From Prostheceraeus crozeri (Eukaryota; Platyhelminthes; Polycladida; Euryleptidae), in the NCBI GenBank assembly GCA_907163375.1, contig CAJQUW010006362.1, positions 1-64,000 on the forward strand: a stretch of 64,000 bases of DNA. The letters are read 5' to 3'. Below the pieces are notes generated by a model. The model was not told the DNA's origin and did no database searches. It saw nothing but the letters and a program-made list of their open reading frames with translations. The position numbers and the translations under genes are program-made. Shown one piece after another: positions 24,901 to 33,703 of this stretch (position 1 is the first letter of the stretch; the number at the start of each line of letters is the position of its first letter).

Positions 24901-27900
24901 GCAATATTCGACATGTTGGTGAACAAACTCATGTGAAAATGTGTGTTAAATAATTCATTTAATCTTTATTGGGATGATTCGCGTAGAATCGTCTGTGAAT
25001 ATTGGTAAAAGAGAACATGAATTTTGATGTAGCAGCAAATGAATGTTTCACATTCACGTCCTGTTACGAATTAAAAATGGGCTTGGTATCAATCGCCTAT
25101 GAATTGTGCAACGCGTACTGTCGGTAGCATTTTCCTGCATTATTTGAGACATGGAACTTTTTACTAGAATATTTAAAATTCCCTTCTTATGCTCAAAATA
25201 AAGATTTAGCCAACATGATTTTCATGATGCAATAGAATTTTTAAGTTAATGCTGCCAGACGGGAATAAGCATCATTGAATAAGTTTCCCTGAATGCTATT
25301 TCTATATAAATGTATTATAAACACAGGACTCATGAATTACGGATTAGAGACATGATATAGAGACTGGAATAGAGCGAAGGATGTCGTTATGAGACATTTG
25401 AAGCTATGCATCGAACTATGAGGCATTCAATGAGAACAAATCTGAATTACAAGTGTGTCACTGCATGCTTTGTAAGCCCGAGCTGTGAAGAGATTGGAGA
25501 GAAGAGAAAATGCAACGATCAGATGGATTTGTTCCACCAATCAATGCGAGTGGAAATCGATGACCCAGGCAAGCGTTGGGGATCATGTGTGTTGCTACCA
25601 ATTCCACTGCAAATGATGTGGGCAACTGGAGTGCATGCCTGGCGGGATAAGGCCTGAGAAGATCATGTCAAGACCCGAGGAGGCCAGAACAGGTGGATCC
25701 ACGGTGTGGACAAGAACCTCCGCGAATTGCGACTCATCGTCGAACGGTGCGGGATCGTGGAGCGTGAATACGCACAAGTTGTCTACAACATTCAGGGTTG
25801 CCGCGACTTCAATCCATTTCAAGAAGTCGATGAATCACACCCGACCCTGACAACATTGCAATGAACGATGACGCAAAAGCGGGCAGTAAGCAAGCAAATT
25901 GTCTTTATCATGCACAGTCTGATAATACTGGACATCCTAATTGTTGACCTCAGACCTTGCTCCTCAGCAAAATGAGCAAATTTCATGTTTTAAATTAATT
26001 TTGGCGATTTTAGTCATTTTGTTGAGGCTCTCAGGCATCAGATTCTGAATCATGTGACTCACTTCAACTTTTATATCGAAGTTGATGTTCTGACCTCAAG
26101 CATGTTTCAAATTTCATGGCATTCTGATAAACACTTTCTTTTCTGCAAAAGAAAATGTACGAAAATTGCCAAGTGTTTCACAATCCATAGATATTTCTTG
26201 AATTTTACCATTGGATTCCAATGGGTATCCTTTAACCTTACCTATAACCGAAAGCGACTGGCTGTGACACTCAAGAATTTGATGTTTGTATTCAGCGTTT
26301 CAAGATCTACAAATTCATGCTATTAAGGCCTTTGTGCGCGAATTTAGGAGGAAAGTGTCTGTAGTTCCCGGACTCGCGAATTTGGGAAGAAAGTGTCAGT
26401 AGTTCCCGGACTCGCGAATTTAGGAGGAAAGTGTCAGTAGTTCCCGGACTCGCGAATTTAGGAGGAAAGTGGCTGTAGTTCCCGGACTCGCGAATTTAGG
26501 ATAAAGTGTCTGTAGTTCCCGGACTCGCGAATTTAGGATAAAGTGTCTGTAGTTCCCGGACTCGCGAATTTAGGATAAAGTGTCTGTAGTTCCCGGACTC
26601 GCGAATTTAGGAAGAAAGTGGCTGTAGTTCCCGGACTCGCTATCTGTGCGCTTACACCTCACAAAAACGCCTCCAATTCTATCATAATTCACTCAAATTA
26701 CACGAAAGTCTGATAGAAGACAATACCATCAGCTAAATGCATGCGAAGCTTTACAGTCACTGGTTAATCTCATCAGGTTTCAGACAATCATCAGGTTTGA
26801 GACAAAGGTACTCAGAAATCTTCTTACCTGCGATTTGGCTCTCATCCACACGATTGGTTAATTTATCCCTCAAAATGCCGACAGCACCTTCGTGTCTTCT
26901 TGTGGCATCACTCAGCCGAGTTTCAAAGGATTGCCGAAGTTCTTCAGCAGCTCGTCGATGAGATTCCGCAGCTTCTCTCAATACAGTTGCATTCGCCTCC
27001 TCGATTCCAGCCAGCCGCTCTCTGGTAGCTATCAAATCTGCAGCCAGTCTATCCTTTATCTCTGACCATGTTCGGGTGGCTGACGCAAGCTCGGCCCGCT
27101 CTGAGTCCATTAATTGACGAAAATCGGCAGCTGTGGCAGATGTTTCCTCACTCAACTTCTGTTGAAGAAGATAATGATATTAGTACTACTTACAAACTGA
27201 TTATGCAGTAGTCATTAGGAATTTAAAAGTACCTCGTGCTCCAGTTGGTCACGATCATTTAGCAATTTCAGTTTGGCACGAATTCCAACTAATTCCTTGT
27301 CAGCTTGTCGCTCTCTCCTTTCCATGTGGTCCTTTTCCTCTTCCAAACATCGTAACTCCTTTTGGCGAGTTCTCAAACCAGTTTCACATTTGTGCAAGTC
27401 CGCTTGGAGTTGAGAGATCAATTCTCCGTGAGACATCAACCGTTGGCAGTAATCCTTCTTCACATTTTCCACTCTTGCTGTTATATCTATCTCCATCGTT
27501 CGCAACGCCTCTTGATGCTCTTCCTGTAAATAATTGATTCAGTAACTGTTCAATGTTGAAAAACCTATTCACTGCTATCTGTTCACTATCTCGTGCATGA
27601 AAATGCCAAGTTTTGTGACGATTGATCAAAATAGTCAGGCATGTTGAAGATGAAGTCGAGAATCACTCAGTTCTCATTCTCATGGCCCTACACATTTTCA
27701 TTGGATAATGAAATATATTCTGACAAACCTGACAATGCTGCCGCTCTTGTCGGTGATTTTCCACCAATGACAGCAGCCGTGACATCTGTGCAGCATGATG
27801 AGAGTCTGCTCTCTGTTTCAACTCATCTCGCAAATTCTCCATCGAAACCTTCGAATCCCTCACAATCTTCTCTCGACTGCGCTCCAGATCCGCAACTGAA

Positions 27901-30900
27901 AGCAGACACCCCGGCGTGTATGAATACTATCTACAATGGATAATGCACATCAAGAGATCGGCAAACTTAGCATTCAAGCGCAACACGTCAGCCTCCCTCT
28001 ATCAGGCTCTTATGAAGAGATATGTGAGGGATTTCTCAGCTGAAACATGGTTTACACTGGAACTATCAAACATTTCCATTATCAAAACCCAAGTACGCCT
28101 GCTGTACCAGAACAGCTAAATAAAAAGAAAATAAAGCAGGGGGCCTATGAACAATAGTCAGTGTTTTCGTCAAAATTTTGTTCGCAATATCTCGCTAATC
28201 GTGACACTATTTCCGGATCATCGGGTCGCATCTTTTCCATGATATTTCGAACATATTAAAGTCTTGGACTTACTATATTTCACTTTTGTCTATTATAGAA
28301 TAGGGACTCGACATCAGACATGCAAGCACTCACCACTCACTAGATGAACCTAAGCACAACGGCACAAAGCCGGCGTATGAAGTGTTGTATTTTTCGTATT
28401 AAGATGACCGCATAGACAGGTCTAGATAGCACCTGTATAGCGTAGATTCAAGTTATATCAGCCGCATGGAGACATTACACAAGCGGATCAATGAATGCCA
28501 TAAGAGTGGATTGTTTTCTGAGACTTCAATGCACAACCACGTGCCGAAAAAAGAAAATGTCAAAATAATGATACACACGAAATAAATACGTATGCGAAAT
28601 TACGATATGGACGATTTAATAGTGTATGCGAAATTGCCGAGTCGTTGTACACAAAAGGATTTTCCATTGGTTGTAAATTTGCATCAAAATCGATCTGTTA
28701 CTGTCTTTCATCTCTATGTGTAGATGCCACTCGATGCTACTGAAACATGCTTGCGAATCAATTTAATCTAATGTCTATCTCAATTCATTTATTGTGAGTT
28801 GTGCTTTTCCCGATTACGAGAAATGACAACGTTCACCAAATGCCTTGAGCGATCCGCTTCCCATAATCTGAAAAAATGTGAACTTAATAAGATCAAGGCA
28901 AGCTACCTGCCCTGCGCGTCTTGTAGAGCATTAGCCTTCACACACGCAGCTCTCACAGTTTAGAGTAAGTAAACACTGGTGAGACTCCACCAGCTATTTG
29001 AAACATGGTATCTTCAATGACGCAAGAAAGATGTTGCTATTATGTTCTGAAATTACCATGAAAAATCAACGAAGCATAAAGACTGAAATAGTTTGTTTCT
29101 CAAGATGAAACACTTTCCTGAAAATGATGCCGGTACAATGACAGGTATCCTGTATTATTGAATTATCAGATCAACAAATCAGCGGCTCACTACTTACGTT
29201 CTAGCTCTTTCTCCAGACGTTTTGCGCTAACGGATTGCAACTGCCTCTGGAAGCTATTTTTCAATTTTTCTAATTCTCGATTCTTCTCCCACAGCACCTG
29301 TAAAGATTTTCGTCAACTGAATAAAGCTTGCAGAACATTTCCGTTAAGGAGGATTATCATATGTGAACATAAAAGTATTTTGCTTCACAGAATTTAAGCA
29401 AAAAATGAGAAATAATAACTGATGAGTAATTAAAAAAAAAAAAGAAGATAACATTTCTTATCTTGCGCGCTTTTGACCGACTATCGTATCATAGAAATTC
29501 AACTCACATAGCTATGACAATAAAAAACGCAAAACTATGCATGCTGAAATCGAGACAAGCACAGGAAAGTTAAATGACATGAAGCAAGGAATTTGGGATA
29601 TATCCATGACAGGAACAAATCACTAACGTACTCTTTCATAATGCATTATGAAGGCTTGAGTAGTTTTCTATGAGCTCGCTCGGATTGCTGAATCTGAAAG
29701 TCTTGCGTAAATGAATGCTAACATAGTATTGTCAATTTTACAAATGCTGAAATTGTAATTCAACTATGTACCAGTTAAAACGTTCTTCAAAAATATAATC
29801 AAAAATGAAATACATCGTGTTGTTCACAGGATCATGCGATGAACATGTATTCCAAGCTAATAGTTTTCCAAATTTTTGATGTTGATTTGTTCAAATACAC
29901 CAATAAAAACAATAGAACACCAAGGCAGTATGACGAACAGTTACATGAACAGTTACATTTGATGCACACATTGAGTTACATTGCATGAAGTTACATGTAC
30001 ATAATTATTACATAAGAAGTCATACGAAGGTGGAAAAACTGATGAGGTTGGAGCGGACTGAACGGAAGATGATACGCTGGATGTGTGGTGCAAGCCTGAG
30101 AGACACACTACCGAGTGATGAATTGGTGAGGCGAATGGGATTGGTCTCGGTGACGGAGGTGGTACGTAGAGGTCACTTGAGATGGATGTGACATGCGCTG
30201 AGGCGAATGGGATTGGTCTCGGTGACGGAGGTGGTACGTAGAGGTCACTTGAGATGGATGTGACATGCGCTGAGGCGAATGGGATTGGTCTCGGTGATGG
30301 AGGTGGTACGTAGAGGTCGCTTGAGGTGGATGTGACATGCGCTGAGGCGAATGGGATTGGTCTCGGTGACGGAGGTGGTACGTAGAGGTCGCTTGAGACG
30401 GATGTGACATGCGCTGAGGCGAATGGGATTGGTCTCGGTGATGGAGGTGGTACGTAGAGGTCGCTTGAGACGGATGTGACATGCGCTGAGGCGAATGGGA
30501 TTGGTCTCGGTGACGGAGGTGGTACGTAGAGGTCGCTTGAGGTGGATGTGACATGCGCTGAGGCGAATGGGATTGGTCTCGGTGACGGAGGTGGTACGTA
30601 GAGGTCGCTTGAGGTGGATGTGACATGCGCTGAGGCGAATGGGATTGGTCTCGGTGACGGAGGTGGTACGTAGAGGTCGCTTGAGGTGGATGTGACATGC
30701 GCTGAGGCGAATGGGATTGGTCTCGGTGACGGAGGTGGTACGTAGAGGTCACTTGAGACCGATGTGACATGCGCTGAGAAAGGATGATGCTGATTATGTG
30801 AAGAAGCGTATGAAGATGGAAGTTCCCAGAACAAGAGAAAGAGGAAGGCCTAGAACAACATGGTACCAAGTGGTGGAGAAGGACATGCGAACAGTTGGAC

Positions 30901-33703
30901 TTATGAGGGCGGATGCCAAAGATCGAGATCGATGGAGAATGGCGCCGTCAAGTGGCGTAACGGGCCAACCCCTACACAAGCGAGGAAAACAGCCATAGAA
31001 CGGCATGAGTGAGAGTGAGAAGTCAAACAGTCTACACTTTTCACATAGCTGGAGACAGCGATTTCTTCAGGAAGTGTGTTCTTGTCACCTACATTCCTTG
31101 TGAGAAAAGAATAAGTCAATTGTTATGATTACACGGTTGTCTGTAGAGTTTCAGAGAGTGACCACGAGTGGTCTTAGTCACTCTTCATAAGGAATAGAAG
31201 TCAAGCCATGAATATTGCGAGTCAAGCGCCGTTGCACGAGTTCAATCCGAGCAATATCTTTGGATAAGGATGGATTCCAACCTGGAACGGCATACTCTAG
31301 GTGTGGGCGAACTAGGGAGGTGTAGAGCTTTATAATCACGTTGATGGTGTCTCTTGACATGGAAGTCCGCAGGATGTCAGAAAGAACGTTGTTGGCTTTC
31401 TTGACACAAAGGATGGTGTGCCGTGAGAATTTGAGATCCTTCGTGATGTGGATTCCAAGATCTTTCACACACACAGAACGCTGGATTGCATCTCCTTCCA
31501 TCGTGTGGTGATAGCCATGATTGCGAGATCCTGGTTCACAATAATATTGACATACTATTAAATTTAGCCCTTCATTCAACGATACGGAAAGTGAATGTGA
31601 CGCGCGAGATGCAGAATCAATGTCACAATCAATGACATCCAATAACACTCAGCTCTACTAACTCGCTAGTGAAATTCACTAAATAGGCGAACAGATCGTC
31701 TTTGAAAAATGAATCAATCATATGACGCACATTCTCTTCATTATAAGGAACTTGAAGAAAGTCTCGGATGCAGCCCAATCGCTTCAAAAAATAATCCAAT
31801 TGGATTTTTACTCGGAAAATTTCGAATTCCTATCAGCACACAGTGTGTGACGATTCAAATGACGATACTTGCCGGCTATCGCACACAATCACTAAAATAT
31901 CTATGACGACATACAATGCAGGTATGCAACACACAAAAATGATGTCCGACGAGCTATGCAAGCAATCACACTCCATGCTGCAATTCAAATTTACGATAAT
32001 GCAGTAGACGGTCTAAACTGTAATTCATATATTCATTTTTTAATTTAGTATACTGTAGGTCTACATGTAGCTTAGTTCACTATAGTTTACTGTATAAACT
32101 CATCTTACCTCCTCAAGTTGTGATTGTTGATCAGATTCAATGTTGAGGAGCTGGCTATGGAATTGATTTTCACGCATCCGCGGCGGCAGCTTTACCTGAA
32201 AATTGGTCAAAAGTGCATAAGCGATTCTTTCATACCACTGAATTAAAGTGCTGCTTCAACTTCTGATCCAAGGTAAATTGAAGCCATGCCGACTTCATTG
32301 AGCTGTCTATGTTTGACACTGCAGTACTTAGCAAAGATGAAAATTAGGTGTTACTTATTGCATATAAAAGACATTTCATCGTCTCGATGACAGTTACCAA
32401 GGAATTTTTAGGTATGATGTTCAAAGCAATACAATATAAGGAACGTGCACTACAAAGTTCAACATGCTCACGTTCCTTTTGAGAGAATGAATGAAGTAGA
32501 TGATTGCCTCACCTTGGTTCCACTCAGCAAACTCTCAACGTCGTCTTCTTCTTGTCTCATCAAAGGAGCAAACTTCAATGCGACACTGACCTCATCAGCA
32601 AGTGCAATCAGTCGATTGGAAACAGCCATAGGCGGATCTTGTTGGAAAGGAGGTCCTATTTCACCAGTATGCAGCATTCCTTCCAATAATCCTAAAGTCT
32701 CCGTTTTTCTCTGAGTTCTGCAAATGATGGTATGTGCAATATATGGCTTTGATACTCAATATTTTTAAATTCCAAGCAAATTGCACAAAGAACTTGATAG
32801 AAAATAGTGCACCATATTTATACATTACATCTGTTGTTAAATGTTGATCAATAAACTGTCTCGTTAAAACTGAAATAAAAAAGTTCAGGGTGCAATCCCA
32901 CACACCGAACAACGCTAACCTGTCTGGTAAAACACTGTTCACGCATTAAGCATCACCATATACCTTACAGCATTCGGTATTTCTATTATCCCCCCCCACA
33001 CGTTTTTGTTGTTAACACCCATGAGTGTTGCATCCATCGTCAACGATCTTCTCTTGCTCCTAAGGGTAGCCTCACCACCGTCGCAAAAACGTTCAGTGTG
33101 TAAAATTCCGCTGGTTTGTAGAACATTTACAGCCTCAGAATTAGACAACTGCTCGTCATTTGTCTGTAGACAACAATCACACGAAGTTCAAAATCACAGC
33201 TGCACCTCGTATTCTGACTGAGTATCCAAGGGACCAATCCTTCATCCCAGGGTTCAAGTAAGACTTCTCAGTGGTGTTGTAGTGTCACTCAGTGACAGAT
33301 GAAGTCTATTCTAAATCCAATGTGACTAAGATAGACGAAATTTGATGAATTTCGAGAAACTGGAAAATGTGGAGGGAAAGAATAGAAGCACCCAGCATTC
33401 AATACAAAATTTCGGCGATGAAATAGTATGAGAATGGAACTTTTCGATGACAATGCCAATCGCTTGCTTATTGCTACTTAATATCCACTTAAATCCTTTC
33501 GCAAATCATTTCCATGAATGATGTACGTCTTTGACTCACGTGATTTCCGTTTCGTCGGGTTCGGTAGAAGACAGGAAATCTAACCAACGCATCGTTCGTT
33601 CCCTGTCTTCACGCTTTGTAAGGAACGTGACAAAGGGACGCAAAGTCGACGTATCAGCTTGATTGACGGGCCTCATATTCGCGCTTCCCGATTCACCAAA
33701 CAT
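6833..33703 (-). CDS. DUF4485-domain coiled-coil protein, CEP112-like, 11 exons
   Basis: Joined exons: 33540-33703, 32513-32717, 32109-32195, 29198-29297, 27729-27895, 27233-27523, 26828-27158, 22240-22385, 18369-18872, 16064-16126, 6833-6955. They total 2181 nt, giving 726 residues and a stop, with every exon phase matching its neighbour. The N-terminal 90 residues (LRPFVTFLTKREDRER...MRWLDFL...GLLEGMLHTGEIGPPFQQDPP) follow the DUF4485 pattern of CEP112: a conserved helix, R..RW..L, then LL..ML..G...PF...PP. Residues from about 130 to 690 are almost all charged heptad-like coiled coil rich in E, R, L and A, with no enzyme motif. CEP112 is a centrosome and spindle coiled-coil protein, so a centrosomal or ciliary role is an inference. 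The C-terminus does not obviously match vertebrate CEP112, so another DUF4485 family member is possible. The introns are full of mobile-element debris. Confidence 0.72.
9006..10145 (-). mobile_element. Internally deleted Tc1-like DNA transposon
   Basis: Terminal inverted repeats (left CAGTCCGTTTCATAAAAAGT; right end its imperfect complement, TTTATGAAACAATCTG) are flanked by TA at 9004-9005 and 10146-10147, the Tc1/mariner target duplication. Length is 1140 bp. On the minus strand, 9163-9555 encodes the C-terminal catalytic part of a transposase: MDDNATCH with one catalytic Asp, and WPARSPDLNPIENVW with the Glu 34 residues later, so DD34E as in Tc1. The frame opens at GTMNSERYVNVL; the N-terminal DNA-binding domains and the first Asp are absent, and the sequence upstream is unrelated. 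The copy is therefore non-autonomous. Confidence 0.85.
9163..9555 (-). pseudogene. Tc1-like transposase C-terminal fragment
   Basis: A 130-residue open fragment of a DDE_3-type transposase covers the second Asp and the Glu of the catalytic triad and the C-terminal helix (RRIGNVIDNKGRATKY). The missing N-terminal half rules out activity. It lies inside the terminal repeats described for the element, in intron 10 of the DUF4485 gene. Confidence 0.85.
10265..10408. repeat. Foldback repeat with perfect 22 bp arms
   Basis: TTAATAAGAGTACGTTAGAG begins the left arm (10265-10286) and its exact complement ends at 10408. A 12 bp direct repeat, GCAAATATTGTC, abuts the right arm (10409-10420) and also occurs at 10219-10230, 34 bases before the left arm. 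The interior holds CTTCGGCGTCCAGCGCCTTC, seen again near 59570. Confidence 0.7.
11540..11658. repeat. Small foldback (MITE-like) element
   Basis: GTGCAAAGATATCCAGCT at the left pairs with AAGCTGGATACTTTGCAC at the right. Inner blocks TTGCATTTTT / AAAAAATGCAA and CTATGC / GCATAG pair too, leaving a GC-rich tip (CCCTCGCCCTTCGGGCTC). The whole 119 bp could fold into one long hairpin. Confidence 0.65.
11751..12353. repeat. Imperfect palindrome of about 600 bp
   Basis: The left half from GATGCAAAAAATG reappears inverted, ending TTTTTTTGCATC. Matching pairs include CTTGAATTCGTATTCCATGC with GCATGGAATACGAATTCAAG and AGTATAAAATATCGATTTTT with a near-complement. The halves differ by many substitutions and indels, so the duplication is older than the one at 13365. 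Confidence 0.75.
13365..14328. repeat. Near-perfect palindrome of about 964 bp
   Basis: Two arms of about 475 bp face each other around a roughly 14-base spacer (AATCATCAGTACTA, between ...GTCTCCA and TGGAGAC...). By eye the arms are nearly identical, with only scattered single differences and short indels. An 18 bp direct repeat, ATCAATTATGTATCAATT, lies at 13301-13318 and at 14324-14341, overlapping the right arm's end. No transposase is encoded. Confidence 0.88.
15053..15287 (-). mobile_element. tRNA-derived SINE
   Basis: On the minus strand the head carries a Pol III box A (TGGCCTTGTGGTAGAG, about 15260-15275) and box B (GGTTCAAATCTTG, 15221-15233) at tRNA-like spacing. A body of about 150 bases unrelated to tRNA follows, then a T-rich tail (ATTTATTTATTTTTTTT). 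I see no clear target-site duplication, so the ends are approximate. Confidence 0.75.
16064..16126 (-). CDS. DUF4485 gene exon 10
   Basis: This is a 21-codon exon with acceptor CTTTTCAG and donor TCT|GTAAGG, in phase 0 on both sides. It reads FNKSVEEMARRHAGRMEEAL, which extends the coiled coil. Confidence 0.6.
16127..18287. other. Intron 9 of the DUF4485 gene
   Basis: No exon, RNA or recognisable repeat was found. A few GC-richer patches (about 17060-17130, 17450-17520, 17690-17800) do not form convincing frames. If exon 9 reads through its donor, bases 18288-18368 are coding and the intron starts there as 3' UTR. Confidence 0.4.
18369..18872 (-). CDS. DUF4485 gene exon 9, longest coiled-coil exon
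   Basis: The acceptor is TTCAACAG. There are 168 codons of dense coiled coil (ELSASERARERSKLEL ... DEKAQLEIQ). A good donor, CAG|GTGAGG, ends it at 18369 in phase 0. If that donor is skipped, the frame continues for 26 more residues to a stop at 18288-18290, giving a possible shorter alternative ending. Confidence 0.75.
19980..20325 (-). mobile_element. LINE remnant, C-terminal end of reverse-transcriptase ORF
   Basis: The open minus-strand frame reads RQFKLRILKKIICAVTGRYR and continues with EERLCELC, ETVYHFMIEC and SLYQNLRQE. The C-x2-C-x(9)-H-x(4)-C spacing is the zinc-knuckle-like tail common in non-LTR retrotransposon pol proteins. The reverse transcriptase and endonuclease are missing, which fits a 5'-truncated copy. 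Confidence 0.7.
21761..21846. repeat. 86 bp foldback with perfect 23 bp arms
   Basis: TGCAGACAAAGTAACGCCAA begins the left arm and its exact complement ends at 21846, around a 40-base GC-richer middle. An 11 bp direct repeat, GAACTTTTATT, abuts the right arm (21847-21857) and recurs at 21720-21730, 30 bases before the left arm. Confidence 0.75.
22240..22385 (-). CDS. DUF4485 gene exon 8, GC donor
   Basis: The acceptor is TTGATAG. It reads SELARVEMEFEDLRRRGEE and ends ...QLETLKQ. There is no GT at the end: the exon meets CAG|GCATGT, so the next intron is of the GC-AG class. Phase 0 continues exactly into exon 9, which supports the assignment. Confidence 0.65.
25658..25863 (+). other. Coding-like patch of unknown origin
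   Basis: A GC-richer plus-strand frame opens directly after a TGA that ends a less convincing frame at 25406-25657. It reads KTRGGQNRWIHGVDKNLREL then VEREYAQVVYNIQGCRDF. Residue use looks protein-like, and the first block resembles the RW-x-D-V-KDL tail of LINE pol proteins. There is no start codon or clear acceptor. It may be a retroelement scrap or an exon of an unseen gene. Confidence 0.3.
26337..26640. repeat. Minisatellite, 8 copies of a 36-38 bp unit
   Basis: The unit has a constant GTAGTTCCCGGACTCGCGAA core joined to a variable TTTAGGAGGAAAGTG part. Three adjacent copies share a 2 bp deletion (GGATAAAG), which suggests recent amplification of one variant. It lies in intron 7, just 3' of exon 7. 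Confidence 0.9.
26828..27158 (-). CDS. DUF4485 gene exon 7
   Basis: The acceptor is TTCAACAG and the donor GCAG|GTAAGA. It encodes 110 residues of alanine- and arginine-rich coiled coil (for example REAAESHRRAAEELRQSFET) and ends one base into an Ala codon. Confidence 0.75.
27233..27523 (-). CDS. DUF4485 gene exon 6
   Basis: This is a 97-codon exon with acceptor TTTACAG and donor GAG|GTACTT, in phase 0 on both sides. Coiled coil such as CETGLRTRQKELRCLEEEKD is clear. Confidence 0.75.
27729..27895 (-). CDS. DUF4485 gene exon 5
   Basis: The acceptor is GCTTTCAG and the donor CAG|GTTTGT. It reads ADLERSREKIVRDSKVS onward to ENHRQERQHCQ, which is coiled coil. It starts with two bases of a split codon and ends in phase 0. 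Confidence 0.7.
27896..29197. other. Intron 4 of the DUF4485 gene
   Basis: No exon, RNA gene or named repeat seen. The short frames present have no protein-like character. Confidence 0.4.
29198..29297 (-). CDS. DUF4485 gene exon 4
   Basis: The acceptor is CTTTACAG and the donor GAAC|GTAAGTA. It begins VLWEKNRELEKLKNSF, which is coiled coil, and ends with one base of a split Leu codon completed by exon 5. Confidence 0.7.
29990..31005 (+). mobile_element. LINE pol 3' fragment interrupted by its own tandem array
   Basis: Before the array the frame reads RLERTERKMIRWMCG, SLRDTLPSDELVRRMG and VTEVVRRGHLRW. After it, DDADYVKKRMKMEV, RERGRPRTTWYQVVEKDM and AKDRDRWRM. These are the consecutive blocks of the C-terminal region of an animal LINE pol. 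The flanking blocks stay in one frame because the array adds a multiple of three, though every array copy carries a TGA. The fragment lacks reverse transcriptase motifs and is dead. Confidence 0.8.
30128..30775. repeat. Minisatellite, 9 copies of a 72 bp unit born inside a LINE ORF
   Basis: Exactly nine 72 bp units begin GAGGCGAATGGGATTGGTCT. Each unit is 24 codons of LINE sequence (RRMGLVSVTEVVRRGHLRW then a stop, H, A, L). Copies differ at a few fixed positions (GACGG/GATGG, CACTT/CGCTT, AGATG/AGGTG/AGACG). The long minus-strand frame across the array is a by-product of the unit length. Confidence 0.92.
31020..31600 (-). mobile_element. CR1/Jockey-type LINE pol 3' fragment
   Basis: The minus-strand frame includes VKDLGIHITKDLKFSRHT, LYTSLVRPHLEYAVPGW and RIELVQRRLTRNIHGL, the well-known region after the reverse transcriptase core. 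It is followed in another frame by YSFLTRNVGDKNTLPEEI, resembling the usual RVVNxWNxLPEEV tail. The copy is 5'-truncated and frameshifted. Confidence 0.8.
32109..32195 (-). CDS. DUF4485 gene exon 3
   Basis: This is a 29-codon exon with acceptor TTTTCAG and donor GAG|GTAAGA, in phase 0 on both sides. It reads VKLPPRMRENQFHSQLLNIE and leads into the coiled coil. It is too short and lacks a start codon to stand out as a reading frame. Confidence 0.7.
32513..32717 (-). CDS. DUF4485 gene exon 2
   Basis: The acceptor is TTTGCAG|A and the donor AAG|GTGAGG. It carries the second half of the DUF4485-like domain (LLEGMLHTGEIGPPFQQDPP) and the helical stretch SNRLIALADEVSVALKF. It ends on a codon boundary. 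Confidence 0.75.
32718..33539. other. Intron 1 of the DUF4485 gene
   Basis: No repeat or exon noticed. A run of eight C at 32992-32999 is the only striking composition. Confidence 0.4.
33540..33703 (-). CDS. DUF4485 gene exon 1
   Basis: The ATG at 33703 sits immediately after an acceptor-like ATATTCCAG. It encodes MFGESGSANMRP and then the first half of the DUF4485-like domain. The donor is AC|GTGAGT. The codon for Thr is split two bases plus one with exon 2. Confidence 0.72.

Larger units (their letters stand above)
22386..26827. other. Intron 7 of the DUF4485 gene
   Basis: It contains a minisatellite at 26337-26640 and a plus-strand coding-like patch at 25658-25863. The 22.4-25.4 kb part shows nothing I can name. 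Confidence 0.4.
29298..32108. other. Intron 3 of the DUF4485 gene, with two LINE fragments
   Basis: Two LINE pol fragments on opposite strands (29990-31005 plus and 31020-31600 minus) have their 3' ends facing. The first is expanded internally by a 72 bp tandem array. The remaining DNA is AT-rich and featureless. Confidence 0.5.

Noticed and set aside
29953-30834. A 293-codon minus-strand frame with nine 24-residue Pro/Ser-rich repeats
   Set aside because: It is the antisense of the 72 bp LINE-derived array; the open frame follows from the unit length being a multiple of three.
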